Positions 8,441 through 18,626 of a stretch of 50,715 nt of DNA are shown here, piece after piece. Position numbers and translations under genes: made by a program. Each line of letters starts with the position of its first letter. The stretch's first letter is position 1. Source of the DNA: Balneolaceae bacterium (GTDB lineage: Bacteria > Bacteroidota > Rhodothermia > Balneolales > Cyclonatronaceae); contig RECM01000144.1 in the NCBI GenBank assembly GCA_007694035.1, positions 1 to 50,715 on the forward strand. Reading direction: 5' to 3'. The notes beneath the pieces are model-generated. The model had not been told where the DNA came from. It saw nothing but the letters and a program-made list of their open reading frames with translations, and did no database searches.

Positions 8441-8804
8441 GACCCCGCCCTTCGACTTCAGCCTGCTGCACAGGCCTGCGCCCTTCGACTCCGGCTTCGC
8501 TATGCTTAGCCTGCGCTCAGGCCATGCTCAGGACCCCGCCCTTCGACTTCAGCCTGCTGCACAGGCTTGCGCCCTTCGACTCCGGCTTCGCTATGCTTAG
8601 CCTGCGCTCAGGCCATGCTCAGGACCCCGCCCTTCGACTTCAGCCTGCTGCACAGGCTTGCGCCCTTCGACTCCGGCTTCGCTATGCTTAGCCTGCGCTC
8701 AGGCCATGCTCAGGACCCCGCCCTTCGACTTCAGCCTGCTGCACAGGCTTGCGCCCTTCGACTCCGGCTTCGCTATGCTTAGCCTGCGCTCAGGCCATGC
8801 TCAG
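8441..8804. repeat. Tandem repeat, four 91-bp units
   Basis: Four consecutive 91-base units start at 8441, 8532, 8623 and 8714, each beginning GACCCCGCCCTTCGACTTCA. The copies are nearly identical; I see one C/T difference in the first copy (CAGGCCTGCG versus CAGGCTTGCG). Each unit contains two small hairpins, GCCTG-ctgca-CAGGC and GCCTG-cgct-CAGGC, and two versions of CCCTTCGACTYCGGCTTC-like sequence. Since 91 is not a multiple of three, the same peptides appear in all frames, which argues against coding. The fourth copy breaks off at 8805 (GACTGCGCTACC). Confidence 0.93.
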
Positions 8805-8816
8805 GACTGCGCTACC

Positions 8817-8939
8817 AGTGACATCACCCAAATCACTTCCAAACTCAGTTGCTCTATTGCTCCCCAGATCCCTAACTCAAAGCACACTAACAGCACAGCC
8901 GTTGTCACCATTGAAATCACCATCCAAACAGTATAGCCC
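8817..8939 (+). repeat. Dispersed intergenic repeat R1, copy 3
   Basis: This copy matches positions 1-105 almost base for base (GTGACATC.CCCAAA.CACTT; TGCTCCCCAGATCCCTAACT; AGCACACTAACAGCACAGCC; GTTGTCACCATT). It lies immediately downstream of the PAP2-like gene's stop, similar to copies 1 and 2, which also sit at 3' ends of minus-strand genes. Confidence 0.85.
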
Positions 8940-8944
8940 CGGAG

Positions 8945-9598
8945 TTAGCCAATCACCATCACGGTTGAGGACATCAGAAAAAACCACATCAGCCCTGTTG
9001 TAACCACTGCGCCCAGAACCGCACCGGCAACGGCCTGTGCCGTTGTGTGGGCCCCGAGCACGATCCGCGCCCACACTACGGCAGCTGTGAGCAGAAACAG
9101 TATAAGTACAGCAATCACAGGGTATCCGGGGAACGGAAACAGATATCCGAACCATACCAGTAGCAGCAACCCGGCAGAGAAAGATGCTATTCCGTTTGAA
9201 TGGATACTTATTTTCCAATGTAAATTGATGAGGGCAGACAGGATACCGTTTAACAGCATCACCGCGCTGATGACCGCGTAAATCCAAGCGGATTCAAAGG
9301 GGATCATCAGGAATATCGCGAGGCCCGCGGCATACGAGCAGAGCCCCAGTACGAATGGTTTGTTCCTGTTGCTGCGCACCGGAACATCATAGCTTATAAT
9401 GAGCTTTCTTCGCTTGAACCCGAACAGGATGAACAGCGGGAGCAGTGTGTAAAAAAGAACGGCCACCGAAATGATGAACGACGATTCATACAGGCTCACC
9501 GAATACTGACGCGCCAGCATGATGAACAATACCGGCGCGAGAAAGAACGGGTTCAGTACGGTCGATATCCAGGTCGCTATGCGTTCAGGCGCTGCCAT
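8945..9598 (-). CDS. PAP2-like integral membrane protein
   Basis: A 217-aa protein with about six hydrophobic helices and a degenerate PAP2 phosphatase core. WKISIHSNGIASFSAG (about residues 127-142) stands for the PSGH block, and ARIVLGAHTTAQAVAGAVLG (about residues 176-195) stands for SR-x5-H-x3-D, with Gln where the classical Asp would be. This KIS-H / R-GAHT-Q variant is common in Bacteroidota-like genomes. PAP2 enzymes remove phosphate from lipids such as undecaprenyl diphosphate; whether this variant is active is uncertain. The ATG overlaps the proS stop by one base (TGATG), so it is probably translated by coupling with proS. Confidence 0.75.
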   Translation of the reverse strand: MAAPERIATWISTVLNPFFLAPVLFIMLARQYSVSLYESSFIISVAVLFYTLLPLFILFGFKRRKLIISYDVPVRSNRNKPFVLGLCSYAAGLAIFLMIPFESAWIYAVISAVMLLNGILSALINLHWKISIHSNGIASFSAGLLLLVWFGYLFPFPGYPVIAVLILFLLTAAVVWARIVLGAHTTAQAVAGAVLGAVVTTGLMWFFLMSSTVMVIG

Positions 9599-11067
9599 CA
9601 GTACGATCGTGCGAAAAGTACTTTTTTGGCCGATGGCCTGCCGGTAACCATGCAGGCCCCGGCACCGGAATCGTATTCGATCGGTATGCAGCGGATGGTC
9701 GCCTTGGTTTCATCCTTTATCCTGGCTTCGGTCTCGGCGGTACCGTCCCAGTGGGCATAGATGAAGCCGCCCTTATCGTTCAATACCTGTTTGAACTCCT
9801 CGTAGGTATCCACATGCCTGGTCGAATCTGCGGTGAATTTGCGGGCACGCGCAAGCAGGTCTGCCTGTATCTGGTCGAGCACCGAAACCGCGGTTTGCAC
9901 GAATTCGTTACGGTCCATAATCTGCTTTTCGAGGGTGTCGCGCCGTGCCGCTTCAACTTTTCCGTTTTCCACATCCCTTGGCCCCACGGCCACACGCAGG
10001 GGCACACCCTCAACCTCATGCTGCGCGAATTTCCAACCCGGCTTGTATTGGTCGCGGTCGTCAAGCTTTACGCGGATTCCCTGATCTGCCAGCTCTTTAT
10101 GAATCGCCCTGGCATAACCGAGCACCAGGGCCTGCTCATCATCATTGCGCCAGATGGGCACAATCACAATCTGGGTCGGGGCCAGCCTGGGCGGTAAAAC
10201 AAGGCCGTTATCGTCGGAGTGGGTCATGAGCAGCCCGCCGATCAGCCTGGTTGAAACACCCCAGCTGGTGGCCCAAACATGCTTGAGTTCCCCGTCGCGG
10301 TCCTGAAAAGTTACTTCGAACGCTTTGGCGAAGTTCTGCCCGAGAAAGTGCGATGTACCCGCCTGCAGCGCTTTCCCGTCCTGCATCAGTGCTTCGATGC
10401 AATACGTTTCAACGGCCCCGGCAAATCGCTCGCTCGCCGTTTTGATCCCGGTTGTAACAGGCATGGCCATATACTCTTCGGCAAACGTTTTGTACACATT
10501 GAGCATTTTTTCGGTTTCTTCTACAGCTTCCTGCTCGGTTGCATGTGCGGTGTGGCCCTCCTGCCACAGAAATTCCATGGTGCGCAGAAAAAGTCGCGTG
10601 CGCATCTCCCACCGTACCACATTGGCCCACTGGTTGATCAGTATGGGAAGATCACGGTACGACTGTATCCAGCCCCGGTAGGTATCCCAGATAATGGTTT
10701 CGGATGTGGGCCGTACAATCAGCTCTTCTTCCAGCTTGGAGGCCGGGTCCACTTCAACACCCCCTTCGGTATTGATGAGGCGGCTGTGGGTTACAACGGC
10801 GCACTCCTTGGCGAACCCCTCCACATGCTGCGCTTCTTTTGAAAGGAAAGATTTCGGTATAAAAATCGGGAAATAGGCATTCTGATGGCCGGTTTCCTTG
10901 AACATCCGGTCGAGGGCAGCCTGCATGAACTCCCAGATGGCATAACCGGTAGGCTTGATAACCATGCAGCCCCTCACCGGGGAGTGTTCGGCCATTTTGG
11001 CCTCACGAACCACATCCAGGTACCACTGTGAATAATCTTTCGAACGGGGAGTTATGTTTTTTGCCAT
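9598..11067 (-). CDS. proS: Prolyl-tRNA synthetase (short, archaeal/eukaryal-like form)
   Basis: A 489-aa class II synthetase that charges tRNA-Pro. The N-terminus ([31 protein letters not shown]) and motif 2 ([25 protein letters not shown]) are of the ProS type 3 form, which lacks the inserted cis-editing domain of the E. coli form. The anticodon-binding domain starts around residue 290 ([10 protein letters not shown]), and a C-terminal extension ends in [20 protein letters not shown] and a terminal Tyr, as usual for this form. The start is the ATG at 11067. The stop overlaps the start of the PAP2-like gene. No T-box or other leader RNA is apparent upstream. Confidence 0.96.
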   Translation of the reverse strand: MAKNITPRSKDYSQWYLDVVREAKMAEHSPVRGCMVIKPTGYAIWEFMQAALDRMFKETGHQNAYFPIFIPKSFLSKEAQHVEGFAKECAVVTHSRLINTEGGVEVDPASKLEEELIVRPTSETIIWDTYRGWIQSYRDLPILINQWANVVRWEMRTRLFLRTMEFLWQEGHTAHATEQEAVEETEKMLNVYKTFAEEYMAMPVTTGIKTASERFAGAVETYCIEALMQDGKALQAGTSHFLGQNFAKAFEVTFQDRDGELKHVWATSWGVSTRLIGGLLMTHSDDNGLVLPPRLAPTQIVIVPIWRNDDEQALVLGYARAIHKELADQGIRVKLDDRDQYKPGWKFAQHEVEGVPLRVAVGPRDVENGKVEAARRDTLEKQIMDRNEFVQTAVSVLDQIQADLLARARKFTADSTRHVDTYEEFKQVLNDKGGFIYAHWDGTAETEARIKDETKATIRCIPIEYDSGAGACMVTGRPSAKKVLFARSY

Positions 11068-11219
11068 CGGTTAATTAGAATATTTTATGAGTCGAAACAG
11101 AAGGGTCGAAAATTAATACAATTTCTTCTCAAGAGCAGACTAAAACTCGGGACAGACATAATTTTGACGGAGTGCTGGCAAAATGGTAGATTTTGCTGCA
11201 TACACTAAAGAAGGGCTAT

Positions 11220-11885
11220 ATGCTGGAATTCAAGATCAGAAAAACGATCCATGCTCCTTATGATGTGGTATGGAAAATGGCAAGTATTACGGGAAATCTG
11301 GAGCAGTGGGCACCGGTTACCTTTCAGAATACGACCGATGATGTGGTTTTAGATAACGGCCTCCGGCTCCGGCAGGCGAAGCTTTTCATGGGGCTGTCGG
11401 GTGCATCGGTTTTTGAAGTGTCCGATATGCATACCGACTCACTTGTGAGACGGCAGTTTGCCTTTTCCATGGCCCAGAAAAGACGTTCAATGAACAGGAT
11501 AACCTTTCTGTTCGATGACTTCAGCGTACAGACGTTCCTGGATCTGTATGAAGCCAGGAACAGGGATTCGATCGTTTTTGAGGAGGGCAAATTTGAACCC
11601 GAATATTCAACGGGCCCGCTGAACGATTTCAGTAAATCGATTGACAGGCTGAAAAGTGAACTCGACCGCGGGCACAAATATGAAGTGAGGATTACAGCGC
11701 ACGTTTACTACGATCTGGGGCAGACCATGTGGGGGTCAATGGTGGAGAAACTGTTTGTTAATACTGTGTTGCTGGGCCGCTACAGGAAAAACGTTGAGGA
11801 TGCTCTCGACCGGCTCGGTGAACTGTGCGAGGCTGAGTATGCCAAAACGGCGGGGGAAAAGGCCGGCCGGCAGAAAACTGTGTAA
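11220..11885 (+). CDS. SRPBCC-like protein of unknown role
   Basis: A 221-aa soluble protein. The N-terminus (LEFKIRKTIHAPYDVVWKM...NLEQWAPVTF) has the form of START/SRPBCC-fold proteins: a strand, then the conserved A-P-x-D-V-W helix start. A C-terminal amphipathic helix (RYRKNVEDALDRLGELCE) is also typical of the fold. Such proteins bind hydrophobic ligands or act as cyclases or dehydratases, but nothing here shows the ligand. The ATG at 11220 starts the domain properly; a TTG at 11193 would add nine residues. The gene is alone on the plus strand, divergent from proS. Confidence 0.6.
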   Translation: MLEFKIRKTIHAPYDVVWKMASITGNLEQWAPVTFQNTTDDVVLDNGLRLRQAKLFMGLSGASVFEVSDMHTDSLVRRQFAFSMAQKRRSMNRITFLFDDFSVQTFLDLYEARNRDSIVFEEGKFEPEYSTGPLNDFSKSIDRLKSELDRGHKYEVRITAHVYYDLGQTMWGSMVEKLFVNTVLLGRYRKNVEDALDRLGELCEAEYAKTAGEKAGRQKTV

Positions 11886-11975
11886 TAAAATAAAAATGGA
11901 AGTGCCGGCGTATACCGCGCATCCGGGGATGGAAAAAAGGAATCCGGCTTGTGGGTGATTTTTTTCAAAAGTTCT

Positions 11976-11983
11976 TATATTGC
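11976..11983 (+). promoter_or_regulatory. Putative -7 promoter box of the tRNA gene
   Basis: TATATTGC lies 23 bases before the tRNA 5' end. The same box precedes sodA (20257), and close TATTTTTGC boxes precede aspS and rpmH. It resembles the Bacteroidota TAnnTTTG element. No convincing -33 TTG was found. Confidence 0.45.
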
Positions 11984-12005
11984 GCTTCTGCCATTTATGT
12001 GAAAT

Positions 12006-12079
12006 GGCGTGGTAGCTCAGCCGGTTAGAGCGTCGGATTCATAACCCGGAGGTCGGCGGTTCAAGTCCGCCCCACGCTA
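12006..12079 (+). tRNA. tRNA-Met (CAT anticodon), elongator-like
   Basis: A full cloverleaf can be folded. The acceptor is GGCGTGG/CCACGCT, the D arm GCTC...GAGC, the anticodon loop TTCATAA with CAT at 12040-12042, a five-base variable loop, and the T arm GGCGG-TTCAAGT-CCGCC. The discriminator is A; the genome does not encode CCA. The D arm and the lack of three G-C pairs at the base of the anticodon stem exclude an initiator. It could be elongator tRNA-Met or the tRNA-Ile2 whose C34 is modified to lysidine. The 1-72 pair is G-U, and an A-C opposition occurs at 31-39, both slightly unusual. Confidence 0.93.
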
Positions 12080-12090
12080 CAAAAAATGAA

Positions 12091-12118
12091 AGCCGGATTA
12101 TTTAATCCGGCTTTTTTT
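12091..12118 (+). terminator. Intrinsic terminator of the tRNA transcript
   Basis: A 9-bp perfect stem AGCCGGATT / AATCCGGCT with loop ATTT is followed by a run of T residues (12112-12118). It starts 12 bases after the tRNA 3' end. Confidence 0.95.
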
Positions 12119-12120
12119 GG

Positions 12121-12525
12121 TAAAGGCTGTTAAAACCGGCCCCGCAGGCCGGATGTGTGAAGTTTTTATAAAGAAAGCACCACGGTCAATCAAGAGCATG
12201 GTGCTTATTTATCATCTACAGACGGCTATTACCCCATTTGTGTAGGATTAAAATAGCCGGTCGTTCATGTGCCGGCAATACTGTAATACCCGTAATTTTG
12301 TATCCGTATTTTTACGCAAAGTTAAGTCGTGAATAAGTTTTTTGCGCTGTAATATCAAATGGATAGGGGCATGGCAAGTGTCTTAAATCCATGCCCGTTA
12401 TTCGATTTTGTACACTCCGGCTGGCTGCCGGCCGTAATCCGGCCGGTTGTAATGACCGATTAATGAACCCGAAAAGATCTGCATTCCCGGTTGCTGATCA
12501 TCCCTGTTCCCGCCAGATCTCCGGA
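12121..12525. other. Gene-free stretch with three hairpins
   Basis: No gene is supported between the tRNA terminator and the response-regulator stop. Three perfect stems are present: CCGGCC/GGCCGG (12136-12152), AAGCACCA/TGGTGCTT (12175-12206) and CGGCTATT/AATAGCCG (12223-12259). None is followed by a long T run. They may be 3' processing structures or a structured RNA; there is no proof of either. Confidence 0.4.
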
Positions 12526-13176
12526 TCAGGTATAGCCATTCTCAACGGCATACCTCACCAGCGCGGCCGAGTTTTTTACATGGAGCTTTTGCATCAGATT
12601 GGCCCGGTGCGTGTCAACCGTTCTGGGGCTGATAAAGAGTTTTGCCGCGATTGACTGACTGGTCTGACCTTCGGCGATCAGTTTTAGAATTTCATTCTCC
12701 CTTCTGGTCAGTTGAATCCTGCTGGTGCTACGGGTTCCGCTGTCCTGTTTTTTGCTCTGCCGGATGTAACTCTGGGTCATTAGTTCAGAGACGGATGTGC
12801 TGAATACCTTCTCCCCGTTATACACTCTCCTGATACTGTTAATCAGATCTGCTTTATTGGTGTTTTTGAGCAGGTAACCCATAGCGCCGGCGCTGAGTAC
12901 CTGGTTCAGGTATTCTTCGTTCAGGTGCATGGTCATTATTATAATCCGGGCCTGCGGGGCTGTAAGCAGTATCTGCCGGGTTGCTTCCAGCCCGTTCATA
13001 ACGGGCATTGATATGTCTATAATGCACACGTCCGGCCGATGCTGTTCGAACAGCGCAACGGCTTCTTTTCCGTCGGATGCTTCGGCAACAATGTTGATGT
13101 CGGGCGAGGTATTCAGAATACTTGAAATACCATACCTTACAATGTTGTGATCATCTGCCAGCAAAACATTTATCAT
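12526..13176 (-). CDS. NarL/FixJ-type response regulator
   Basis: A 216-aa two-domain transcription factor. The receiver domain (1-120) has acidic residues D8/D9, phosphoacceptor D54 in CIIDISMPVMNG, T82 and K104, all in place. A linker is followed by a LuxR-type helix-turn-helix (about 153-200: LTRRENEILKLIAEG, SIAAKLFISPRTVDTHRANL). On phosphorylation such proteins usually dimerise and bind DNA. The histidine kinase encoded 150 bases upstream on the same strand has the matching HisKA_3 class and is the likely partner. The target genes are unknown. Confidence 0.95.
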   Translation of the reverse strand: MINVLLADDHNIVRYGISSILNTSPDINIVAEASDGKEAVALFEQHRPDVCIIDISMPVMNGLEATRQILLTAPQARIIIMTMHLNEEYLNQVLSAGAMGYLLKNTNKADLINSIRRVYNGEKVFSTSVSELMTQSYIRQSKKQDSGTRSTSRIQLTRRENEILKLIAEGQTSQSIAAKLFISPRTVDTHRANLMQKLHVKNSAALVRYAVENGYT

Positions 13177-13326
13177 AACACTTCAGTCGCTCGTAGATAT
13201 TGAACCTTTATGTGACCCGGATGTAATGTCAGAAGGCCGCTTGCCCGGATTAAGATCATTGCCGATTATGCCCCTGATTCCGAAAGAGTGATTAAATGTG
13301 GCTATATTTTTACCGGATGTCAAGTT

Positions 13327-15309
13327 CTATCCTTCGAAGGGAAGCCCCTGTTCCGCCGCAGATGTTTCGGTGGTGTTGTCCAGGGGGATTTCAATGATCA
13401 GTTCCATGCCCTGGCCGGGTGCCGATTCAATCTGAAGCCGGCCGTTGTGCAGTTCAACCCTCTCTTTAATGTTGGTCAGCCCGCTGCCAGACCGCGACAG
13501 GTCGGTACGGATCAACCCGCGGTCAAAGCCCTTGCCATTGTCCTGAATCACTACAAGTATGGTATTCGACCGCCGGTACATCTGTATGCCTGCTTCGGTG
13601 GCATCGGCGTGCCTTACAATGTTGCTGATGGCTTCCTGGCATATACGGTATAATGTAATTTCAAGCCGGGAGGGCAGCCGGTCGTTCATGTCGAATGCCC
13701 CCATGGTGATGTCAATACCGGATACTTTCGAAAAGTCTTCGCAGAGTAGCCGGAGAGCAGGCGTAAGGCCGAAATCATCCAGTATGGCCGGCCGCAGGTC
13801 CTGCGATATATTGCGTACTTCCTGAATGGTGGTGTTAAGAAGGCTTTTCACACTTTCAACATATTCAATCGCCTTATCGGGCTGGGTGCGCAAAGCATTG
13901 TCGATGAGTTCCACGTTCATAACAGCGGCGGTTATCATCTGCCCGAGCCCGTCGTGCAGCTCTCTCGATATTTTTCGCCGCTCCTCTTCGATGGTCTCCA
14001 GCCGCGATGCCAGCCGCACTTTCTGCCGGATCAGATTTTTCTCTGCCTCGGCCGCTTTTTTCCGTTCCGTAATAAGCTCGGTAAATATAATGATGCCGCC
14101 GATGGTATCCTGTTTCCGGTACCAGGGCTGTATCTCCCAGCGGATCCACTCTTTCGACCCGTCGGGCAGGCCAACCAGCTCTTCATCACTCGAGGCGGTA
14201 CTGCCCGCAAGAGCGGCATCCAATACTTTTTTCCAGCCATCAGGGATGTCGGGGAATGTTTCGTACAAACTGATTCCCTGCAATGCCGTATTGCTCAGCT
14301 TGAAATCCTCAATCCACCGCTTGCTTGTAAGCAGATAATTCATGTCGGTATCAAACATGGCCACTGCAGCCGGTGTACTGAATACAAACTGCCGGAAAAG
14401 CATTTCGCCGATCCGGAGCTTTTCCTGTGCAAGGGTCCGGTCGGTTACATCATGAATGATCGAATACAGCAGTGTTTTACCGCTCAGCAGAACCGGGGCG
14501 GTATACACTTCAACCTCCCTGATCTCCCCGTCGGCTTTGCGGTGGTTGAAATGGAACAGTGAACCGCCGTTGCGGATCACTTCATCGATCCGCGATTTAA
14601 CGTCATCGGGCGGCAGCGTGTTGATATCGCTGATGTTGATCGTCAGAAACTGGGTGTAACTGTATCCGTAGAACTGGCAGGCAGCACGGTTCGCATCAAC
14701 AATTCGCCCTGTTTCGGGTTCAATGAGAAATTTCACGGCCGGGTTGTTCCTGAAAATCTGGTTGTATCGCTGCTCGCTCCGCAAAAGGGCCGCTTCGATA
14801 GACCTGTTCTGCAAATGCGATCCGATGGCACACAGCAGCGTTTTGATAACACCCGTCATTTCATGGCCGGATTGTTCACTCTGCCCGGTCATCACACAAA
14901 TGAAAGACATGAGGCCGGCAATGGTTTTTACGGGAACAATAAGTACCTCACCGTTTTCGATTAGCGAGGCTGGCAATCCGTAGTCATTCAGAGGCGATGC
15001 CTGCACTGAACTTCCGCCTGAAAGCAGCTGGTGCCAGGGCGATTTTTTACCGGCCGGCAGACCGGGTACCGGCAACGGGGCACCATTGTTACCGTTCCAT
15101 ACCACAGTGGGTGAATAGTCAGATGTGCTGCCGCCGGTCCGTTCGTAATAGATCAGTTTTGAAGCGGATATGAATGGCCCCAGTTTTCCGAATGCCTGCC
15201 CGAGTGCCTTTTTTTCATCGTCACCCGTGAGCATAAGTGCCGATATTACAGAAAGTAAATTCGACAATTCACTGCTGGTGTACAACTCTGTGGATTCTGC
15301 ATTCGGCAT
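13327..15309 (-). CDS. PAS-containing sensor histidine kinase (HisKA_3, NarX-like class)
   Basis: A 660-aa, apparently cytoplasmic kinase without clear membrane helices. The order is a GAF-like region (about 35-170), two PAS domains (about 180-300 and 305-430; the first has the PAS-typical GRIVDANRAACQFYGYS), then the dimerisation domain with phospho-His H452 in ISRELHDGLGQ. The HATPase_c follows, with N-box QEAISNIVRHA (N563), DNGKGFD (about 590) and SGSGLTNIKERV. The class pairs with NarL-type regulators, and one follows it directly. The ATG at 15309 is preferred; a GTG at 15354 would add 15 residues. The signal sensed is unknown. Confidence 0.93.
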   Translation of the reverse strand: MPNAESTELYTSSELSNLLSVISALMLTGDDEKKALGQAFGKLGPFISASKLIYYERTGGSTSDYSPTVVWNGNNGAPLPVPGLPAGKKSPWHQLLSGGSSVQASPLNDYGLPASLIENGEVLIVPVKTIAGLMSFICVMTGQSEQSGHEMTGVIKTLLCAIGSHLQNRSIEAALLRSEQRYNQIFRNNPAVKFLIEPETGRIVDANRAACQFYGYSYTQFLTINISDINTLPPDDVKSRIDEVIRNGGSLFHFNHRKADGEIREVEVYTAPVLLSGKTLLYSIIHDVTDRTLAQEKLRIGEMLFRQFVFSTPAAVAMFDTDMNYLLTSKRWIEDFKLSNTALQGISLYETFPDIPDGWKKVLDAALAGSTASSDEELVGLPDGSKEWIRWEIQPWYRKQDTIGGIIIFTELITERKKAAEAEKNLIRQKVRLASRLETIEEERRKISRELHDGLGQMITAAVMNVELIDNALRTQPDKAIEYVESVKSLLNTTIQEVRNISQDLRPAILDDFGLTPALRLLCEDFSKVSGIDITMGAFDMNDRLPSRLEITLYRICQEAISNIVRHADATEAGIQMYRRSNTILVVIQDNGKGFDRGLIRTDLSRSGSGLTNIKERVELHNGRLQIESAPGQGMELIIEIPLDNTTETSAAEQGLPFEG

Positions 15310-15503
15310 CGGTCTGTGGCTTCCTTCAATTTCCCGGTAATAAAGACTAAACACGTATCAATAGGGTATATAATTGGTTTCACATAATCAAGGCGGTATC
15401 ACGTATCAGGTTTCGAAAAAACAGGGTGTTCACAGGTTCAGTTGAATACCCGGGTAAGCCTCTGCTGTACACCACCTGTATAGCGTGATTGAAAACTGTG
15501 TGC

Positions 15504-15929
15504 TCACAGATAGAAATAACCGGCCAAAACCATGCACCGGATCGTCCACATAATGGTCCTGAATCGGTTTTTCCGGGTCAGTTCACGAATAAGCGACGCG
15601 TCATAACCGGTTGTTCCAAGCCGGTTGTGTACGGGTACCACGCGCAAAACCGTATCGGCAAAGATGGCGGCAATTAGCAGAAGGCCCGGTATGGAAAGGG
15701 TGAGTGGAATGAAGGCCGGGGTGAATACCAGCACTACAGCCGTGCCCAGTTCGATGAGCATAAGCGGCCCGACAATATAAGTGATCCGCGTACTGTGGAA
15801 ACGGTGAAATTCGGAAAATTTCTGTGGGTCTGTAAATAGAATGGAGGGGTAATGCACCAGCTGCACCATCCAGGCGAGGCCGGTCATTAGCAGGGTGGCG
15901 GCAAATCCGGACAAAAAAAGTGTGAACAT
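15504..15929 (-). CDS. Small four-helix membrane protein, uncharacterised
   Basis: A 141-aa protein with four hydrophobic segments (about 3-25, 50-72, 76-95, 122-140). Conserved-looking polar residues lie between them: WMVQLVHYPSI after helix 1, FHRFHSTRITYIVGPLMLIE before helix 2, VPVHNRLG after helix 3 and NRFRTIMWTIR before helix 4. I recognise this His/Arg pattern from uncharacterised bacterial membrane proteins but know no function. The ATG at 15929 is used; a GTG one codon earlier is also possible. It is divergent from aspS and upstream of the histidine kinase on the same strand. Confidence 0.75.
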   Translation of the reverse strand: MFTLFLSGFAATLLMTGLAWMVQLVHYPSILFTDPQKFSEFHRFHSTRITYIVGPLMLIELGTAVVLVFTPAFIPLTLSIPGLLLIAAIFADTVLRVVPVHNRLGTTGYDASLIRELTRKNRFRTIMWTIRCMVLAGYFYL

Positions 15930-15975
15930 CACGGTTAATTAAGAATCGGTACAGGCGATTAGTTGGAAGATTATG

Positions 15976-15983
15976 TATTTTTG
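15976..15983 (+). promoter_or_regulatory. Putative -7 promoter box of aspS
   Basis: TATTTTTG(C) fits the Bacteroidota -7 consensus TAnnTTTG. The flanking words TATTTTTGCTGTCTTT are nearly repeated upstream of rpmH (TATTTTTGCGGTCTTT at 45636), which strengthens both assignments. The box is 55 bases before the aspS start. Confidence 0.55.
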
Positions 15984-16037
15984 CTGTCTTTGCGAAAAAT
16001 GATTATCAAATTTAACTGAATAGGAGCAGATCGTTCA

Positions 16038-17819
<1,782 letters not shown>

Positions 17820-17833
17820 TCATCACCGGAAAG

Positions 17834-18607
17834 ATGACCGGCAAGCCTTTAGAAGGTCCCAAAATTGACATAAACGGGCCATCATCCGGCCTTAAAGTGG
17901 CCGGCATTGACGGATGCCGTGCCGGTTGGATCGCTTTTGTTCACGATGGCAATTCGGTCACGTCCCGTATCATCCGTTCTGATGCGGGGCTAAGGGAGCT
18001 TTTCCTTGAATGCGACCGCGTTTATATCGACATGCCGGTCGGCCTGGCAGAAACAGGTCAGCGGGCATGTGATACAGAACTCAGGAACGCGATGCCCCCG
18101 GCAAAGAAAGCATCCGTATTCATGACGCCCGTCCGCGGTGCGGTATATGCAGCAAACTACCGCCAGGCATGCGATCTGAATCTTCAGTCGGCAGGCCGCA
18201 AAATTTCAATCCAGGCCTGGAATATCACCAACCGTATACGTCAGGTTGATCAACTGCTCAGAGCCGACGCATCGCTTGCCACACGCGTAATTGAATGCCA
18301 TCCCGAATGGCAGTTTATCCAGTTTTCAGGCGCGGCCATGCCCCCGAAAAAGACCACTCTGGGTATAGAGGCCCGGATTGAGCAGCTGGAGACCATATTC
18401 CCCGGCGCACCGGTTCATTTTTCGGAATTAATGGCAACGCTCAAGCGGAAAGAGGTACAGCCCGACGACATACTCGATGCCATGGTGCTTATGGTTGCTG
18501 CCCGTTTGAGTGCCCTGGGGGCTGCCGTTCGATCATTTCCGGAACAACTGGTTCACGACCCATTCGGCCTGCCGATGAATATCCGGTATGCAGACAGAGT
18601 GGGATAG
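17834..18607 (+). CDS. DUF429 predicted RNase H-fold protein
   Basis: A 257-aa protein with the DUF429 signature: GIDGCRAGW at residues 24-32 (first strand with the acidic residue), YIDMPVGLAETGQRACD (about 73-89), SVFMTPVRGAVYAANY, and PDDILDAMVLMVAARL near the C-terminus. The family is predicted to be RNase H-like nucleases, based on fold comparison only. It is linked to aspS by a 14-base gap, but I know of no functional link. The ATG at 17834 leaves a 20-residue N-terminal extension before the domain; a later start is possible but none is obvious. Confidence 0.88.
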   Translation: MTGKPLEGPKIDINGPSSGLKVAGIDGCRAGWIAFVHDGNSVTSRIIRSDAGLRELFLECDRVYIDMPVGLAETGQRACDTELRNAMPPAKKASVFMTPVRGAVYAANYRQACDLNLQSAGRKISIQAWNITNRIRQVDQLLRADASLATRVIECHPEWQFIQFSGAAMPPKKTTLGIEARIEQLETIFPGAPVHFSELMATLKRKEVQPDDILDAMVLMVAARLSALGAAVRSFPEQLVHDPFGLPMNIRYADRVG

Positions 18608-18626
18608 CATTTATGCAGATTCACGA

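Noticed and set aside
8441-8804. CRISPR array
   Set aside because: Units are contiguous without unique spacers, there are no cas genes, and 91 bases is too long for a repeat. The same applies to the 39-bp and 20-bp repeats.
8368-9003. Overlapping plus-strand ORFs with identical peptides in the 91-bp array
   Set aside because: 91 is not a multiple of three, so each repeat shifts the frame and the same peptide appears in every frame. No start signal, no known domain.
12006-12079. tRNA as an integration site of a mobile element
   Set aside because: No integrase, and no duplicated tRNA 3' end is visible within the window.
12006-12079. Initiator tRNA-fMet
   Set aside because: The D stem and the anticodon stem lack the initiator features (three G-C pairs next to the loop; C1-A72 mismatch).
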